Shown piece after piece: positions 16,391 through 24,579 of a stretch of DNA of 32,288 nucleotides. Origin of the DNA: CAG-390 sp045644325 (GTDB lineage Bacteria > Bacillota > Clostridia > Oscillospirales > CAG-272). The stretch lies in the NCBI GenBank assembly GCA_045644325.1, contig JAZRGT010000064.1, forward strand, positions 1 through 32,288. Reading direction: 5' to 3'. The notes beneath the pieces were generated by a model, which had not been told where the DNA came from, did not search any database, and saw only the letters and a list, made by a program, of their open reading frames with translations. A program made the translations under genes and the position numbers. Each line of letters opens with the position of its first letter. Position 1 is the stretch's first letter.

Positions 16391-16834
16391 ATGAGAGAAT
16401 TTAAGGGACGCGTTGTAACCCCCGGTACTACTACCGCTGAAGCCGTCGTTACCACACAGGGCTTTAATACTCTCGCCTCAATGCAGATGGCTCTGCAGTT
16501 TGGCGACAAGGAAACCAAGTGCGGCGACCAGAACAATCCCGAGCTCAACGGCAAGCCCCTCTGCGGTAAGGCTCTCTGCCTGCCTCAGACGATCGGCTCG
16601 ACCACGGGCGGTCTCGTTCTCTACTGCGCTTGCTCGATGAAGCGTCAACCCGCTTGTATGCTCTTCTCCGAGCATATCGACTCGCTCGCGGCTGCGGGCG
16701 CGGTACTCGCAAGCGTTTGGGTCGAGGACATCAATATGCCCGTTATCGACTGCCTCGGTGAGGAATTCATCAATTACGTCAAGGACGGCATGACCGTCAC
16801 CGTCAAGGAAGACGGCGTGGTAGTAGTCGACTAA
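16391..16834 (+). CDS. Aconitase X, small (swivel) subunit
   Basis: The 147-aa protein is the swivel-domain partner (DUF126) of the upstream large subunit. It shows the core order expected: a GSTTGG segment at residues 69-74 near the place of the active-site Ser loop (usually G-R-G-S-x-S-G), then RQPACMLFSEHIDSLAAAGAVLASVW (85-110), corresponding to the conserved PAAIIF...GAIVA region, and MPVID (116-120). It has an insertion with CGDQNNPELNGKPLCGK before the loop (44-60). The ATG lies 2 nt after the stop of the large subunit, with AAAGGAGG inside that gene's end, so the two are surely translated together. The altered GSTTGG loop may mean altered substrate recognition. Confidence 0.85.
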   Translation: MREFKGRVVTPGTTTAEAVVTTQGFNTLASMQMALQFGDKETKCGDQNNPELNGKPLCGKALCLPQTIGSTTGGLVLYCACSMKRQPACMLFSEHIDSLAAAGAVLASVWVEDINMPVIDCLGEEFINYVKDGMTVTVKEDGVVVVD

Positions 16835-16846
16835 GCAACATATAAT

Positions 16847-16876
16847 ATTGGAGGAACCCGGGTGGGTTCCTCCAAT
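16847..16876 (+). terminator. Terminator of the enoate reductase-aconitase X operon
   Basis: A 13-bp perfect stem (ATTGGAGGAACCC / GGGTTCCTCCAAT) with a 4-nt loop, followed after AACATC by TTTTTT. It covers the apparent GTG start at 16862 of the next frame, arguing that this GTG is not used. Confidence 0.8.
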
Positions 16877-16900
16877 AACATCTTTTTTCGGAGGCTAAAT

Positions 16901-18067
16901 TTGATAAGTCTACTCTCAAAAATCTTTATTAAGGACAGCTCGGATACCTCGTCGCCCGCGGTGAGAAGTGCTTACGGCACGCTTTGCGGCATTATGGGCA
17001 TTATCCTCAACGTCCTGCTTTTCGGCATCAAGATGCTCGCGGGTGCGATCAGCGGCTCGATCTCAATCATGGCTGACGCCTTCAACAACCTCACCGACGC
17101 GGGATCATCCGTAATCACGCTGATCGGCTTCCGTATGTCGGGTCAAAAGCCCGATCGTGATCACCCCTTCGGCCACGGAAGGATCGAGTACATTTCGGGA
17201 CTGATCGTTTCAATGCTCATCATCCTCGTCGGCTTTGAGCTTGGTAAGGGATCGGTCGAGAAGATCATCACCCCCGAGCCCGTCGAATTCAGCATCATCG
17301 CCGTCATCATCCTCGTCTGCTCGATCGCAGTCAAGGGATATATGGCACTCTACAATTTCCGCATCGGCAAGAAGATCTCCTCGTCCGCTATGCGCGCAAC
17401 GGCGCAGGACAGCCTCAACGATTCGATCGCAACTGCGGCGGTTCTGATCTGCCTTATCTTCGCAAGGCTCACCAATATCAACGTCGACGCCTATTGCGGA
17501 CTTGCGGTTTCGGGCTTTATTCTCTTCTCGGGTCTTCGCGCGGTCAAGGAAACGATGGATCCCCTTCTCGGCACTCCCCCAAGCGAGGAATTCATCAAGG
17601 ATATCGAAAAGATTGTTTATTCCTACGAGGGCGTCGAGGGCATTCACGACCTGATCGTTCACGATTACGGCCCCGCGAGAACAATGATCTCGCTCCACGC
17701 CGAGGTATCCTGCGATTCAGATCTGCTCGAAACGCACGATATGATCGACAACATCGAAAAGGAGCTGCGCGAATTTCTGAACTGCGACGCCGTCATTCAT
17801 ATGGACCCGATCGCAACGAACGACGAGCTCACAAAGTCGGTGCGCGAGAAGGTCGCCGCACTCGTCACCTGCATCGACTCCGCGCTGACCATCCACGATT
17901 TCCGTATGGTCACGGGTCCTACACATACCAACGTAATCTTCGACGTCGTCGTTCCCTACGATTTCAAAAAGAATGACGATGAGATTCGCAAAAACATCGA
18001 AACCATCGTCAAATCCATCGACGTGAATTATTTCTCGGTAGTTAATATCGACAGATCGTATGTATAA
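16901..18067 (+). CDS. Cation diffusion facilitator (CDF) family divalent metal transporter
   Basis: The 388-aa membrane protein probably exports a divalent metal (Mn, Fe, Zn or similar) in exchange for protons. A TTG at 16901 is chosen because GGAGG lies 6 nt before it; the longer GTG-initiated frame would begin inside the upstream terminator. Helix 2 carries ADAFNNLTDAGSS and helix 5 carries AQDSLNDSIAT. Together they give an Asn-Asp/Asp-Asp metal site, a pattern reported for Mn-type CDFs such as MntE rather than the His-containing Zn site. DHPFGHGRIEYI lies between. After the usual cytoplasmic domain (to about residue 305) there is a further domain of about 80 residues ending SVVNIDRSYV, which looks like a second ferredoxin-like unit and is not in standard CDFs. 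Metal choice is inference. Confidence 0.88.
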   Translation: MISLLSKIFIKDSSDTSSPAVRSAYGTLCGIMGIILNVLLFGIKMLAGAISGSISIMADAFNNLTDAGSSVITLIGFRMSGQKPDRDHPFGHGRIEYISGLIVSMLIILVGFELGKGSVEKIITPEPVEFSIIAVIILVCSIAVKGYMALYNFRIGKKISSSAMRATAQDSLNDSIATAAVLICLIFARLTNINVDAYCGLAVSGFILFSGLRAVKETMDPLLGTPPSEEFIKDIEKIVYSYEGVEGIHDLIVHDYGPARTMISLHAEVSCDSDLLETHDMIDNIEKELREFLNCDAVIHMDPIATNDELTKSVREKVAALVTCIDSALTIHDFRMVTGPTHTNVIFDVVVPYDFKKNDDEIRKNIETIVKSIDVNYFSVVNIDRSYV

Positions 18068-18070
18068 GAA

Positions 18071-18098
18071 AATCCCGACAGCATTTGTCGGGATTTTT
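18071..18098. terminator. Bidirectional terminator between the CDF gene and the convergent small gene
   Basis: A 10-bp stem (AATCCCGACA / TGTCGGGATT, 5-nt loop) is followed by TTT on the plus strand and by TTTTCTT on the minus strand, so it can stop both convergent transcripts. Confidence 0.85.
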
Positions 18099-18583
18099 CA
18101 ATTTGTTAAATATGCTTTTGAGTATTCAACTACTTGTTCAGGAGAAATCCTCGATTTATCGGTTAAAGGCAAAAACGCTCGCGGGTAATTGTGAAACGCC
18201 TTGATATAGAGATTAATACTGTTTATATAGCCTTTCTTTTTTTGAAGAAGGATATCTATGCAGGATGATAAAATTCGTTGCATCTCGGGAAGCAGCTCCT
18301 CATACTCCGCCGAGAAATCCGATTCATCCGAGGATTCTTTAAGCGATTCCGTCAGCGCATCGGTATCAATATTATTTGTATCCTTCAAAAAAGTTACGAT
18401 CTTTTCAGCTTGGTATGGCGATATACTTTTCATTCCGATGCAATGCGTCAGAAATTTCATAGACGAAATGGTGTAGATCAAGTCTTTACGATGGCGTTTG
18501 AATATCAGCTTTTTGAAGTCTTGATTTTTCAAGGGAACTGCCAAACGATAAAGAACAGATGCCAATACATTTGCTTTTGTCAT
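18098..18583 (-). CDS. Hypothetical 161-aa protein
   Basis: I do not recognise this protein. It begins MTKANVLASVLYRLAVPLKN and is predicted soluble and mainly helical, with a Lys/Arg-rich N-terminal half and a Ser/Glu/Asp-rich middle (LKESSDESDFSAEYEELL, residues about 80-97). There is no signal peptide or membrane segment. The ATG follows AAGGAG at good spacing, and a promoter (TTGTAT, 17 nt, TATAAT) lies upstream, so it is very likely a real gene. It is more A+T-rich than its neighbours and sits beside a MITE-like region, which could mean acquisition by transfer. It stands alone; the function is unknown. Confidence 0.75.
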   Translation of the reverse strand: MTKANVLASVLYRLAVPLKNQDFKKLIFKRHRKDLIYTISSMKFLTHCIGMKSISPYQAEKIVTFLKDTNNIDTDALTESLKESSDESDFSAEYEELLPEMQRILSSCIDILLQKKKGYINSINLYIKAFHNYPRAFLPLTDKSRISPEQVVEYSKAYLTN

Positions 18584-18612
18584 AGCTTTTCTCCTTACTT
18601 TATTCTATTTTT

Positions 18613-18641
18613 ATTATATCATATAATCAATAAAAATACAA
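18613..18641 (-). promoter_or_regulatory. Promoter of the 161-aa gene
   Basis: On the minus strand there is TTGTAT (18636-18641), a 17-nt spacer and a consensus TATAAT (18613-18618), about 30 nt before the start at 18583. Confidence 0.7.
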
Positions 18642-18666
18642 TACGCAATAGAGTGTTTATTTGCAA

Positions 18667-19022
18667 TAACCTGAAGTTGCGCGGGATCCTTCCACCACTT
18701 CAGTGGTCAAACCTGCGGAACGCAGGTATTCCCTCACCGGAGGGAGGCTTGGTTTGTGCAAACTCTATTGTTTCTGCGCCATTCGTTACTCACATTTATA
18801 ATTTTATATAACAAAAAGGAATATTTTATTTGAATCAATTTGCGCTCGTAATAGAGTTTTTGCAAACTTTTTCAATAAAATATTCCTATTTGCTTTTTAT
18901 GGATTAAGTTAAAACGGTGTTCGTCTGAATATCCAAAGGAATTTGCAGTAACCCCTAAGCCTTCCTCCGGGAGGAAGGGGGACCGCGGCAGCGGTGAAAG
19001 GAGAACGCGCAACTTCGGGTTA
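18667..19022. mobile_element. MITE-like element with imperfect terminal inverted repeats
   Basis: The gene-free gap 18584-19062 is mostly this structure. Its ends are TAACCTGAAGTTGCGCG (18667-18683) and the inverted CGCGCAACTTCGGGTTA (19006-19022), matching at 16 of 17 positions. Similarity continues inward: both ends carry short GC-rich hairpins followed by an AGGCTT-type motif. Nested inside is a perfect 14-bp inverted repeat (AGGAATATTTTATT at 18817-18830, partner at 18874-18887) that brackets a pair of AATAGAGT / TGCAAACTCTATT-like segments. No transposase is present, so it is non-autonomous or a decayed compound of two elements. Confidence 0.6.
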
Positions 19023-19062
19023 GCTCAAGTTTAATTTATGTTAAATGAGCCAGCCCCTTTTA

Positions 19063-19911
19063 TTATATCTTTCCTTCTTCAATAAGCTCAATGAGGCTTG
19101 CGATCAGTCCCTCGGTGTGGTGGCAGAGGCAGACGTCGGAAACCGCCTTAACGCAATCAAGAGCGTTTGTGGGGCAAACGGCTACGTCAGCAAGCTTCAG
19201 CATTGTCAGGTCGTTCTCGTAGTCTCCGCAGGCGTAAAGCTTGACGGGCTTGCCTACCTTATTTTCAACATATTCGCGAAGAGCGGGGATCATAGTTGCC
19301 TTGGTGGTATTAGGCGCCTGGAATTCAAGATATGCCGCGCCCGATTTGCTCGTTTCGAAGCGGTCGGGCCAAGTCTTTTCGGCGAGGATGCGGAATTCAT
19401 CAAGCTTTGCCTCGTCGCCGCGGACAACTACCTTATACCAATCAGCGATAGAAATCCATTCTTCCTCGGGAAGATAGAATACCTTTGCGGGAGCAACTCG
19501 TTCAAGATCGTGATTGACCGAGGGACAACGCTCGCGCTGACCGGGGGAGGAAAGGAAACCCTCCTCAACAGAAATTCTCGCGCCGAGTTCGGGATATTCG
19601 CGGATCATAAGCTCGATCAATTCCATAACGTGCTCGCGATTCATAAGGACACCGCTGAGGATCTTATCTGTGCGAAGGTCACAGAGCATCGCGCCGTTGC
19701 AACCGACTACGGGCGCGTTGACAAGATCAGCGGCATCGCGCCACTTATATTTGAGATTGAGATTGGTTCGACCCGTTGCGATGGTGAAATGACCGCCCTG
19801 AGCCTTCAAGCGCTCAACCGCCGCGAGATTTCGCTCGATCGGCGCGCCGTGCTTGCCGAAAAAAGTACCATCGAGGTCTGTTACTATCAAAATGTTACTG
19901 AGATCTGCCAT
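19063..19911 (-). CDS. HAD-superfamily (Cof-type) phosphatase
   Basis: The 282-aa cytoplasmic hydrolase of the Cof/YidA branch of HAD phosphatases probably acts on sugar phosphates, flavin phosphates or similar metabolites. Motif I is TDLDGT with Asp12 (nucleophile) and Asp14. Motif II is ATGRT (about residue 45). The motif III Lys is in TTKATMI, and motif IV is GDYENDLTML, binding Mg. A C2-type cap domain lies between motifs II and III. The ATG begins 1 nt after the stop of rluD, whose last codons contain the AGGAAC ribosome site, so the two are co-translated. The coupling to rluD and lspA looks like operon convenience rather than shared function. The substrate cannot be deduced. No clear terminator follows. 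Confidence 0.85.
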   Translation of the reverse strand: MADLSNILIVTDLDGTFFGKHGAPIERNLAAVERLKAQGGHFTIATGRTNLNLKYKWRDAADLVNAPVVGCNGAMLCDLRTDKILSGVLMNREHVMELIELMIREYPELGARISVEEGFLSSPGQRERCPSVNHDLERVAPAKVFYLPEEEWISIADWYKVVVRGDEAKLDEFRILAEKTWPDRFETSKSGAAYLEFQAPNTTKATMIPALREYVENKVGKPVKLYACGDYENDLTMLKLADVAVCPTNALDCVKAVSDVCLCHHTEGLIASLIELIEEGKI

Positions 19912-19912
19912 T

Positions 19913-20857
19913 TTAGAGTTCCTGTCTGAAAATTTCGATTAAATGCGCCATATTTTCGGGAAGCGGAGCTTCAAAGCTCATACGCTCCCCCGTGCGCGGG
20001 TGGTCGAGTTCAAGTCTGTATGCATGCAGACACTGACCCGATATAAATTTCGCGTGCTCCTTTGCCGCGCGGTGCTTGTCGCCGCCGTAGACCTCGTCAC
20101 CGAGCACGGGATGACCTATGCTCGACATATGCACGCGGATCTGATGCGTTCTGCCCGTTTCAAGCTTACACTCGATCAGAGAGATACCGTGAAAGCGTTC
20201 TTTAGCCGTCCAATGCGTGACAGCTTCTCTCGCGCGTCCGTCGCGGACGATAGCCATTCGCTTGCGGTCAACGGGATGGCGGCCGATGGGAGCGTCGACA
20301 GTTCCCGAATCCTCGCGCGGTGAGCCGACACAGATCGCCATATAGCGTCTGTATGCCGTGTGGAGCGCGATCTGCTCGGAGAGTGAGCGGTGCGCGGTGT
20401 CGTTCTTTGCAACGACGAGAAGTCCCGACGTATCTTTATCGATACGGTGCACGATTCCGGGACGCTGAACGCCTCCGATGCCCGAAAGCGAGTCGCCGCA
20501 ATGGTAAAGCAGAGCCGAAACAAGCGTGCCCGTCATATTTCCGGGCGCGGGATGGACGACCATTCCCGTCGGCTTATTGATAACGATGATATCCGCATCC
20601 TCATAGATTATATCGAGAGGAATATTTTCGGGCGCGACCTCGTCGGGGAGCGGTTCGGGGCGCACTACAACTACGCTTTCACCCTCGCGGAGAAGATAAT
20701 TTTTCTTTACAGCCTTGCCGCCGACGGTAACGCGCCCGTCATCGCAAAGCTTCGCCGCCGCAGAGCGCGAAAGCGGTTCTTCCTCCTCGGCACTCATTCG
20801 CGCGAGGAAGCTGTCAACGCGCTCGCCCGCATCGGCAGTATAAACTGAAGTGCTCAT
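19913..20857 (-). CDS. rluD: RluD-type rRNA pseudouridine synthase
   Basis: The 314-aa enzyme converts uridine to pseudouridine in large-subunit rRNA (helix 69 for E. coli RluD; the YlyB type in Bacillus). An S4 RNA-binding domain occupies about residues 12-70 (RSAAAKLCDDGRVTVGGKAV). The catalytic domain has the family motif HRIDKDTSGLLVVAK at 137-151, with Asp140 as the catalytic residue, and later GRTHQIRVHMSSIGHP. The length is normal. Its start overlaps the stop of lspA by 4 nt (ATGA type), the lspA-rluD order common in Firmicutes. The exact target uridines are inferred, since RluA/RluC/RluD paralogues are hard to tell apart by sequence alone. Confidence 0.9.
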   Translation of the reverse strand: MSTSVYTADAGERVDSFLARMSAEEEEPLSRSAAAKLCDDGRVTVGGKAVKKNYLLREGESVVVVRPEPLPDEVAPENIPLDIIYEDADIIVINKPTGMVVHPAPGNMTGTLVSALLYHCGDSLSGIGGVQRPGIVHRIDKDTSGLLVVAKNDTAHRSLSEQIALHTAYRRYMAICVGSPREDSGTVDAPIGRHPVDRKRMAIVRDGRAREAVTHWTAKERFHGISLIECKLETGRTHQIRVHMSSIGHPVLGDEVYGGDKHRAAKEHAKFISGQCLHAYRLELDHPRTGERMSFEAPLPENMAHLIEIFRQEL

Positions 20858-21345
20858 TCAGCACGCTCCTTCTCTGCCTTTTCGCGCTTATATTCCTTGA
20901 CGGTGTCAATAATAAGCCAGATGGAAAGCATAAAGGTGCCGACACAAACAGCGGAATCGGCGATGTTGAACACCCATCTCCAAAGCTGGGGGAAGGCGCA
21001 AAAGTCGATGAAATCTATAACGTAGCCAAGCAGGATGCGGTCGATCATATTACCGATACCGCCGCCAACGATGAGGATGAGCGAGGTCATAACCCATTTA
21101 CTGCTCGGCTTATATTTGACAATGTAAAATATCAGCGCGATTATCATAACGGTTGAAAGCACGAGGAAGACCCAACGGTGATCGTCGAGCATTCCGAACG
21201 CCGCGCCGTCGTTTTCAACGTAGGTAAAACGGAGTACGCCCGGTATAACGTAGACAGACTCCTTACCCTGAAGCAGAGCCACAACCAGCCACTTCGATAG
21301 CTGATCGGCAAATATTATCAAAACTAAAAGAATAATCCAAAGCAT
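20854..21345 (-). CDS. lspA: Lipoprotein signal peptidase (signal peptidase II)
   Basis: The 163-aa four-helix membrane aspartyl protease removes signal peptides from prolipoproteins. It shows ADQLSKW (Asp14), ENDGAAFG (residues 45-51), GNMIDR (99-103) and VIDFIDF with Asp111, plus FNIADSAVCVG with Asp130; the last two Asp are the catalytic pair by family comparison. A long cytoplasmic Lys/Glu-rich tail follows. The start MLWIILL at 21345 is chosen over a GTG seven codons earlier because AAGGA lies 8 nt before the ATG and nothing suitable precedes the GTG. In Firmicutes lspA often follows ileS; here a hairpin element separates them. The exported protein at 76-1557, if lipidated, would be a substrate. 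Confidence 0.93.
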   Translation of the reverse strand: MLWIILLVLIIFADQLSKWLVVALLQGKESVYVIPGVLRFTYVENDGAAFGMLDDHRWVFLVLSTVMIIALIFYIVKYKPSSKWVMTSLILIVGGGIGNMIDRILLGYVIDFIDFCAFPQLWRWVFNIADSAVCVGTFMLSIWLIIDTVKEYKREKAEKERAE

Positions 21346-21381
21346 TTTGCTTTTCCTTGCATACACGAATATTTTTCGCTT

Positions 21382-21681
21382 CTGTTTTTTATTGGGAGGT
21401 ATAATGTCCTCCTCATCCGTCAGCCTTCGGCTGCCACCTTCCCCGCTGGGGAAGGCTTATTTAGCATCTGCGAACATCAGCCATAGTGATATAATAACCA
21501 CTAAATTTATAGGTCTAATATCTGTAACAAATGTTTTCTACCATCAGCTTGCTATGGTTAAATCCATCAAACGATATTTAGAAATAGCAAGCGTAATTAC
21601 CAATCAGCCTTCCCCAGCGGGGAAGGTGGCAGCCGAAGGCTGACGGATGAGGAGAATACTCAAACGCCCAATAAAATTCAG
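21382..21681. mobile_element. MITE/REP-like element with long inverted arms
   Basis: Two arms of 49 bp (21409-21457 and 21606-21654) are perfect inverted copies. They contain CATCCGTCAGCC, an AGCCTTCGGCT hairpin core and CCTTCCCC. The similarity continues outward with TTTTATTGGG (21387-21396) and CCCAATAAAA (21667-21676). The arms enclose 148 nt of A+T-rich sequence with a smaller inverted repeat (GCTTGCTAT / ATAGCAAGC). No protein is encoded; a 98-codon plus-strand frame across it is an artefact. Its position, 37 nt upstream of the lspA start and after the ileS terminator, shows insertion into the ileS-lspA gap. This occupies nearly all of the 402-nt gap. Confidence 0.8.
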
Positions 21682-21700
21682 AAAAATAATAAAGAAACTA

Positions 21701-21736
21701 AAGAGGCTGTCCCTGTATTTTGAAAGACAGCCTCTT
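21701..21736 (-). terminator. Terminator of ileS
   Basis: An 11-bp stem (AAGAGGCTGTC / GACAGCCTCTT) with a 14-nt loop, 12 nt after the ileS stop. On the minus strand the stem is followed by TAGTTTCTTTATT. It implies that lspA needs its own promoter. Confidence 0.75.
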
Positions 21737-21747
21737 TCTATTAAAAA

Positions 21748-24543
21748 TTAAAGACTTGCAAGAATGTTCTTACATCTTTCGCAGATGAAGCCTTCCTCGG
21801 TTGCCTCGCCCTCGGTGGAGTAGCACCAGCAGCGGTCGCAACGCTGACCGTCTGCGTTCTCAACGAGAACGGCGATCTTGCCCTCCTCGGGAACGTATGC
21901 ACCATCGGGAGCGGCAGCGTTTACAACGTGTGCGCCCGAAGTGATAAATACGGTCTTGAGCTCCTCCTCGCTGAACTTTGCGAGAAGCGCGAGAACGTTC
22001 TCGTCAGCAGTGAAGACGGTGACCTTAGCGTCAAGCGACTTACCGATCTTCTTCTCGGCACGCGCGATCTCGAGCGCCTTCATAACGTCATCGCGGAGAG
22101 TGAAGAGTTCTTCCCAACGATCTGCGCCGTCAAAGGCATACTTGCCCTCAGCCTTGGGCATCTCGGAGAGATAAACGCTGGTCACGTCATCGGTCGATGC
22201 GTGAGGCATAGCCTGCCAGATCTCCTCTGCGGTGAAGGCGAGGATGGGCGCGATCATCTTAACGAGTGCGGAGATGATATAATAGAGCGCGGTCTGTGCG
22301 CTTCTGCGAGCCTTCGAGGTGGGATTCTCAACGTAAACGCGGTCCTTGGTGATGTCGATATAGAGCTTCGACATATCAACTGTGCAGAAGTTGTTGATCG
22401 CGTGGTAAACGAGGTGGAAGGAATATCCGTCATACGCCTTGTTTACTTCGTCGATAAGCGCCTCGAGGCGGGAGAGTGCCCAGCGGTCGATATCGAGCAT
22501 ATCCTCGAGGGCTACGCAGTCGGTATCGGGATTGAAGTCGCCGAGGTTTGCCATAATGATACGCGCGGTGTTACGGATCTTACGGTAGGTCTCGGAGAGC
22601 TGCTTGAAAATGTTATCGGATACGCGGACGTCTACCTGATAGTCGCTCGATGCAACCCAGAGGCGGACAAGGTCTGCGCCGTACTTCTTGACGATATCGT
22701 CGGGGTTGATTACGTTGCCGAGGGACTTGTGCATTGCCTTGCCCTCGCCGTCAACTACCCAACCGTGGGTGAGAACCTGCTTGAAGGGAGCATCGGTCTT
22801 GCCCGAGCCGATAGCGGTCAGGAGCGATGCCTGGAACCATCCGCGGTACTGGTCTGCGCCCTCAAGATATACGTCTGCGGGCCATTCAACGTCGGACGCG
22901 TCGTCGATTACGGAGAAGTGAGTCGAACCAGAGTCGAACCAACCGTCGAGAGTGTTGGTCTCCTTCGAGAAATGACGCTTGCCGCAAACGGGGCAAACGA
23001 AGTCCTCGCCGAGGATCTCGGAAGCCTCAAGGTCGAACCAAGCGTTCGAGCCCTTTTCGGCAAATACCTTTGCTACCTTGTCGATGGACTCATCGTTGCA
23101 GATCGCCTCGCCGCAGTCCTCGCAGTAGAATACGGGAATGGGAAGACCCCAATGACGCTGACGGGAGATACACCAGTCTGCGCGCTCACGGATCATCTGA
23201 ACCATTCTCTCGCCGCCCCAAGCGGGAAGCCAGGTTACGGGCTCGCAAGCCGCAACAGCGGCATCCTTGAATCCTGCAACAGAGCAGAACCACTGGGGAG
23301 TCGCGCGGAAGATGATGGGATTCTTACATCTCCAGCAGTGAGGATAGGAGTGAACGGTAGTTTCGGAAGCAAAGAGAGCGCCCGATTCCTGCATATCTGC
23401 AAGAATAGCCTCGTTCGACTTCTCGTAGTACATTCCCGCGTACTTGCCTGCCTCCTCGGTCTGATAACCGCGGTCGTCAACGGGAACGATGATATCGATA
23501 TTGTATCTCTTGCAAGTGTTGTAGTCGTCAGCACCGAAGCCGGGAGCGGTGTGAACACAGCCTGTACCGCTGTCCATAGTAACGTAGTCTGCATTGACAA
23601 CGATAGAATCGCGGTCAAGGAAGGGATGGCGTGCGGTCATAAACTCGAACTCGCGACCGGGCATAGTGAGAACGGTCTCGTACTCCTCGATGCCGCCCGC
23701 AGCCATGGTCTTTGCCGCGAGAGCCTCTGCTACGATGTAGCACTTGCCGTCAGCCGCGCGGAGAACCGCATAGCTCTCGATGGGGTTAAGAGCGATAGCA
23801 AGGTTGCCGGGGAGAGTCCATGTGGTGGTGGTCCAGATGATGAAGTAGGTCTGGTCGAGGTCGATGCCTGCGAGCTTGCCCTTGTCGTCCTGAACCTTGA
23901 ACTTTACGAAGATGGAGGTACACTTATCGTCAGCGTACTCGATCTCTGCCTCTGCGAGAGCGGTCTCGTCGTGAGGGCACCAATATACGGGCTTGAGACC
24001 CTTGTAGATATATCCGCGCTTGAACATCTCGCCGAAAACGCGAACCTCGCGTGCCTCGAACTCGGGCGCCATGGTGATATAGGGATGCTCCCAATCTGCA
24101 ACTACGCCGAGGCGCTGGAACTGTGCCGACTGCTTATCAACGAAGTCCTGAGCGAACTTGTGGCAAGCGGAACGGAACTCCGAGATCGACATCTTCTTGC
24201 GGTCGAGCTTATTCTTCTTGATGATAGCGGATTCAATGGGCATACCGTGGTTGTCCCAGCCGGGAACGAAGGGAACGCGGTAACCGCCCATGATCTTGGA
24301 CTTATTGATAATATCCTTGAGGATCTTGTTGAGCGCGTGACCCATGTGGATATTTCCGTTCGAGAAAGGAGGGCCGTCGTGAAGTGCGAACTGAGGCTTG
24401 CCCTCTGCATTTTCGAGCAGACGGTTGTAAAGATCCTTCTCCTGCCAATACTTGAGCATTTCAGGCTCGCGCTGAGGCAGATTTGCCCTCATCGCAAAGC
24501 TTGTCTGGGGCAGATTAAGTGTGCTGGTGTAGTCCTTGGACAT
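21748..24543 (-). CDS. ileS: Isoleucyl-tRNA synthetase
   Basis: The 931-aa class I synthetase charges tRNA-Ile with isoleucine in the cytoplasm. The class I signature is GPPFSNGNIHMGH (57-69). The CP1 editing domain follows, and the KMSKS-type loop reads AMHKSLGN near residue 603. The C-terminal zinc site shows CDRCW and CERC (last 30 residues). This bacterial-type layout and length match IleS of Bacillus and Staphylococcus. AAGGAGATATAC precedes the ATG. The 36-nt gap to the upstream divIVA-like gene leaves no space for a T-box leader, which controls ileS in many Firmicutes. Expression is therefore probably tied to the division operon. Confidence 0.97.
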   Translation of the reverse strand: MSKDYTSTLNLPQTSFAMRANLPQREPEMLKYWQEKDLYNRLLENAEGKPQFALHDGPPFSNGNIHMGHALNKILKDIINKSKIMGGYRVPFVPGWDNHGMPIESAIIKKNKLDRKKMSISEFRSACHKFAQDFVDKQSAQFQRLGVVADWEHPYITMAPEFEAREVRVFGEMFKRGYIYKGLKPVYWCPHDETALAEAEIEYADDKCTSIFVKFKVQDDKGKLAGIDLDQTYFIIWTTTTWTLPGNLAIALNPIESYAVLRAADGKCYIVAEALAAKTMAAGGIEEYETVLTMPGREFEFMTARHPFLDRDSIVVNADYVTMDSGTGCVHTAPGFGADDYNTCKRYNIDIIVPVDDRGYQTEEAGKYAGMYYEKSNEAILADMQESGALFASETTVHSYPHCWRCKNPIIFRATPQWFCSVAGFKDAAVAACEPVTWLPAWGGERMVQMIRERADWCISRQRHWGLPIPVFYCEDCGEAICNDESIDKVAKVFAEKGSNAWFDLEASEILGEDFVCPVCGKRHFSKETNTLDGWFDSGSTHFSVIDDASDVEWPADVYLEGADQYRGWFQASLLTAIGSGKTDAPFKQVLTHGWVVDGEGKAMHKSLGNVINPDDIVKKYGADLVRLWVASSDYQVDVRVSDNIFKQLSETYRKIRNTARIIMANLGDFNPDTDCVALEDMLDIDRWALSRLEALIDEVNKAYDGYSFHLVYHAINNFCTVDMSKLYIDITKDRVYVENPTSKARRSAQTALYYIISALVKMIAPILAFTAEEIWQAMPHASTDDVTSVYLSEMPKAEGKYAFDGADRWEELFTLRDDVMKALEIARAEKKIGKSLDAKVTVFTADENVLALLAKFSEEELKTVFITSGAHVVNAAAPDGAYVPEEGKIAVLVENADGQRCDRCWCYSTEGEATEEGFICERCKNILASL

Positions 24544-24579
24544 AATGTGTATATCTCCTTAAAATTATGTAATTCAAAT

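Noticed and set aside
21347..21643. A 98-codon plus-strand frame across the hairpin element
   Set aside because: It is made from the inverted repeat itself, and its start overlaps the minus-strand lspA start region.
24544..24579. T-box riboswitch before ileS
   Set aside because: Only 36 nt separate it from the upstream gene; no T-box sequence or leader hairpins can fit.
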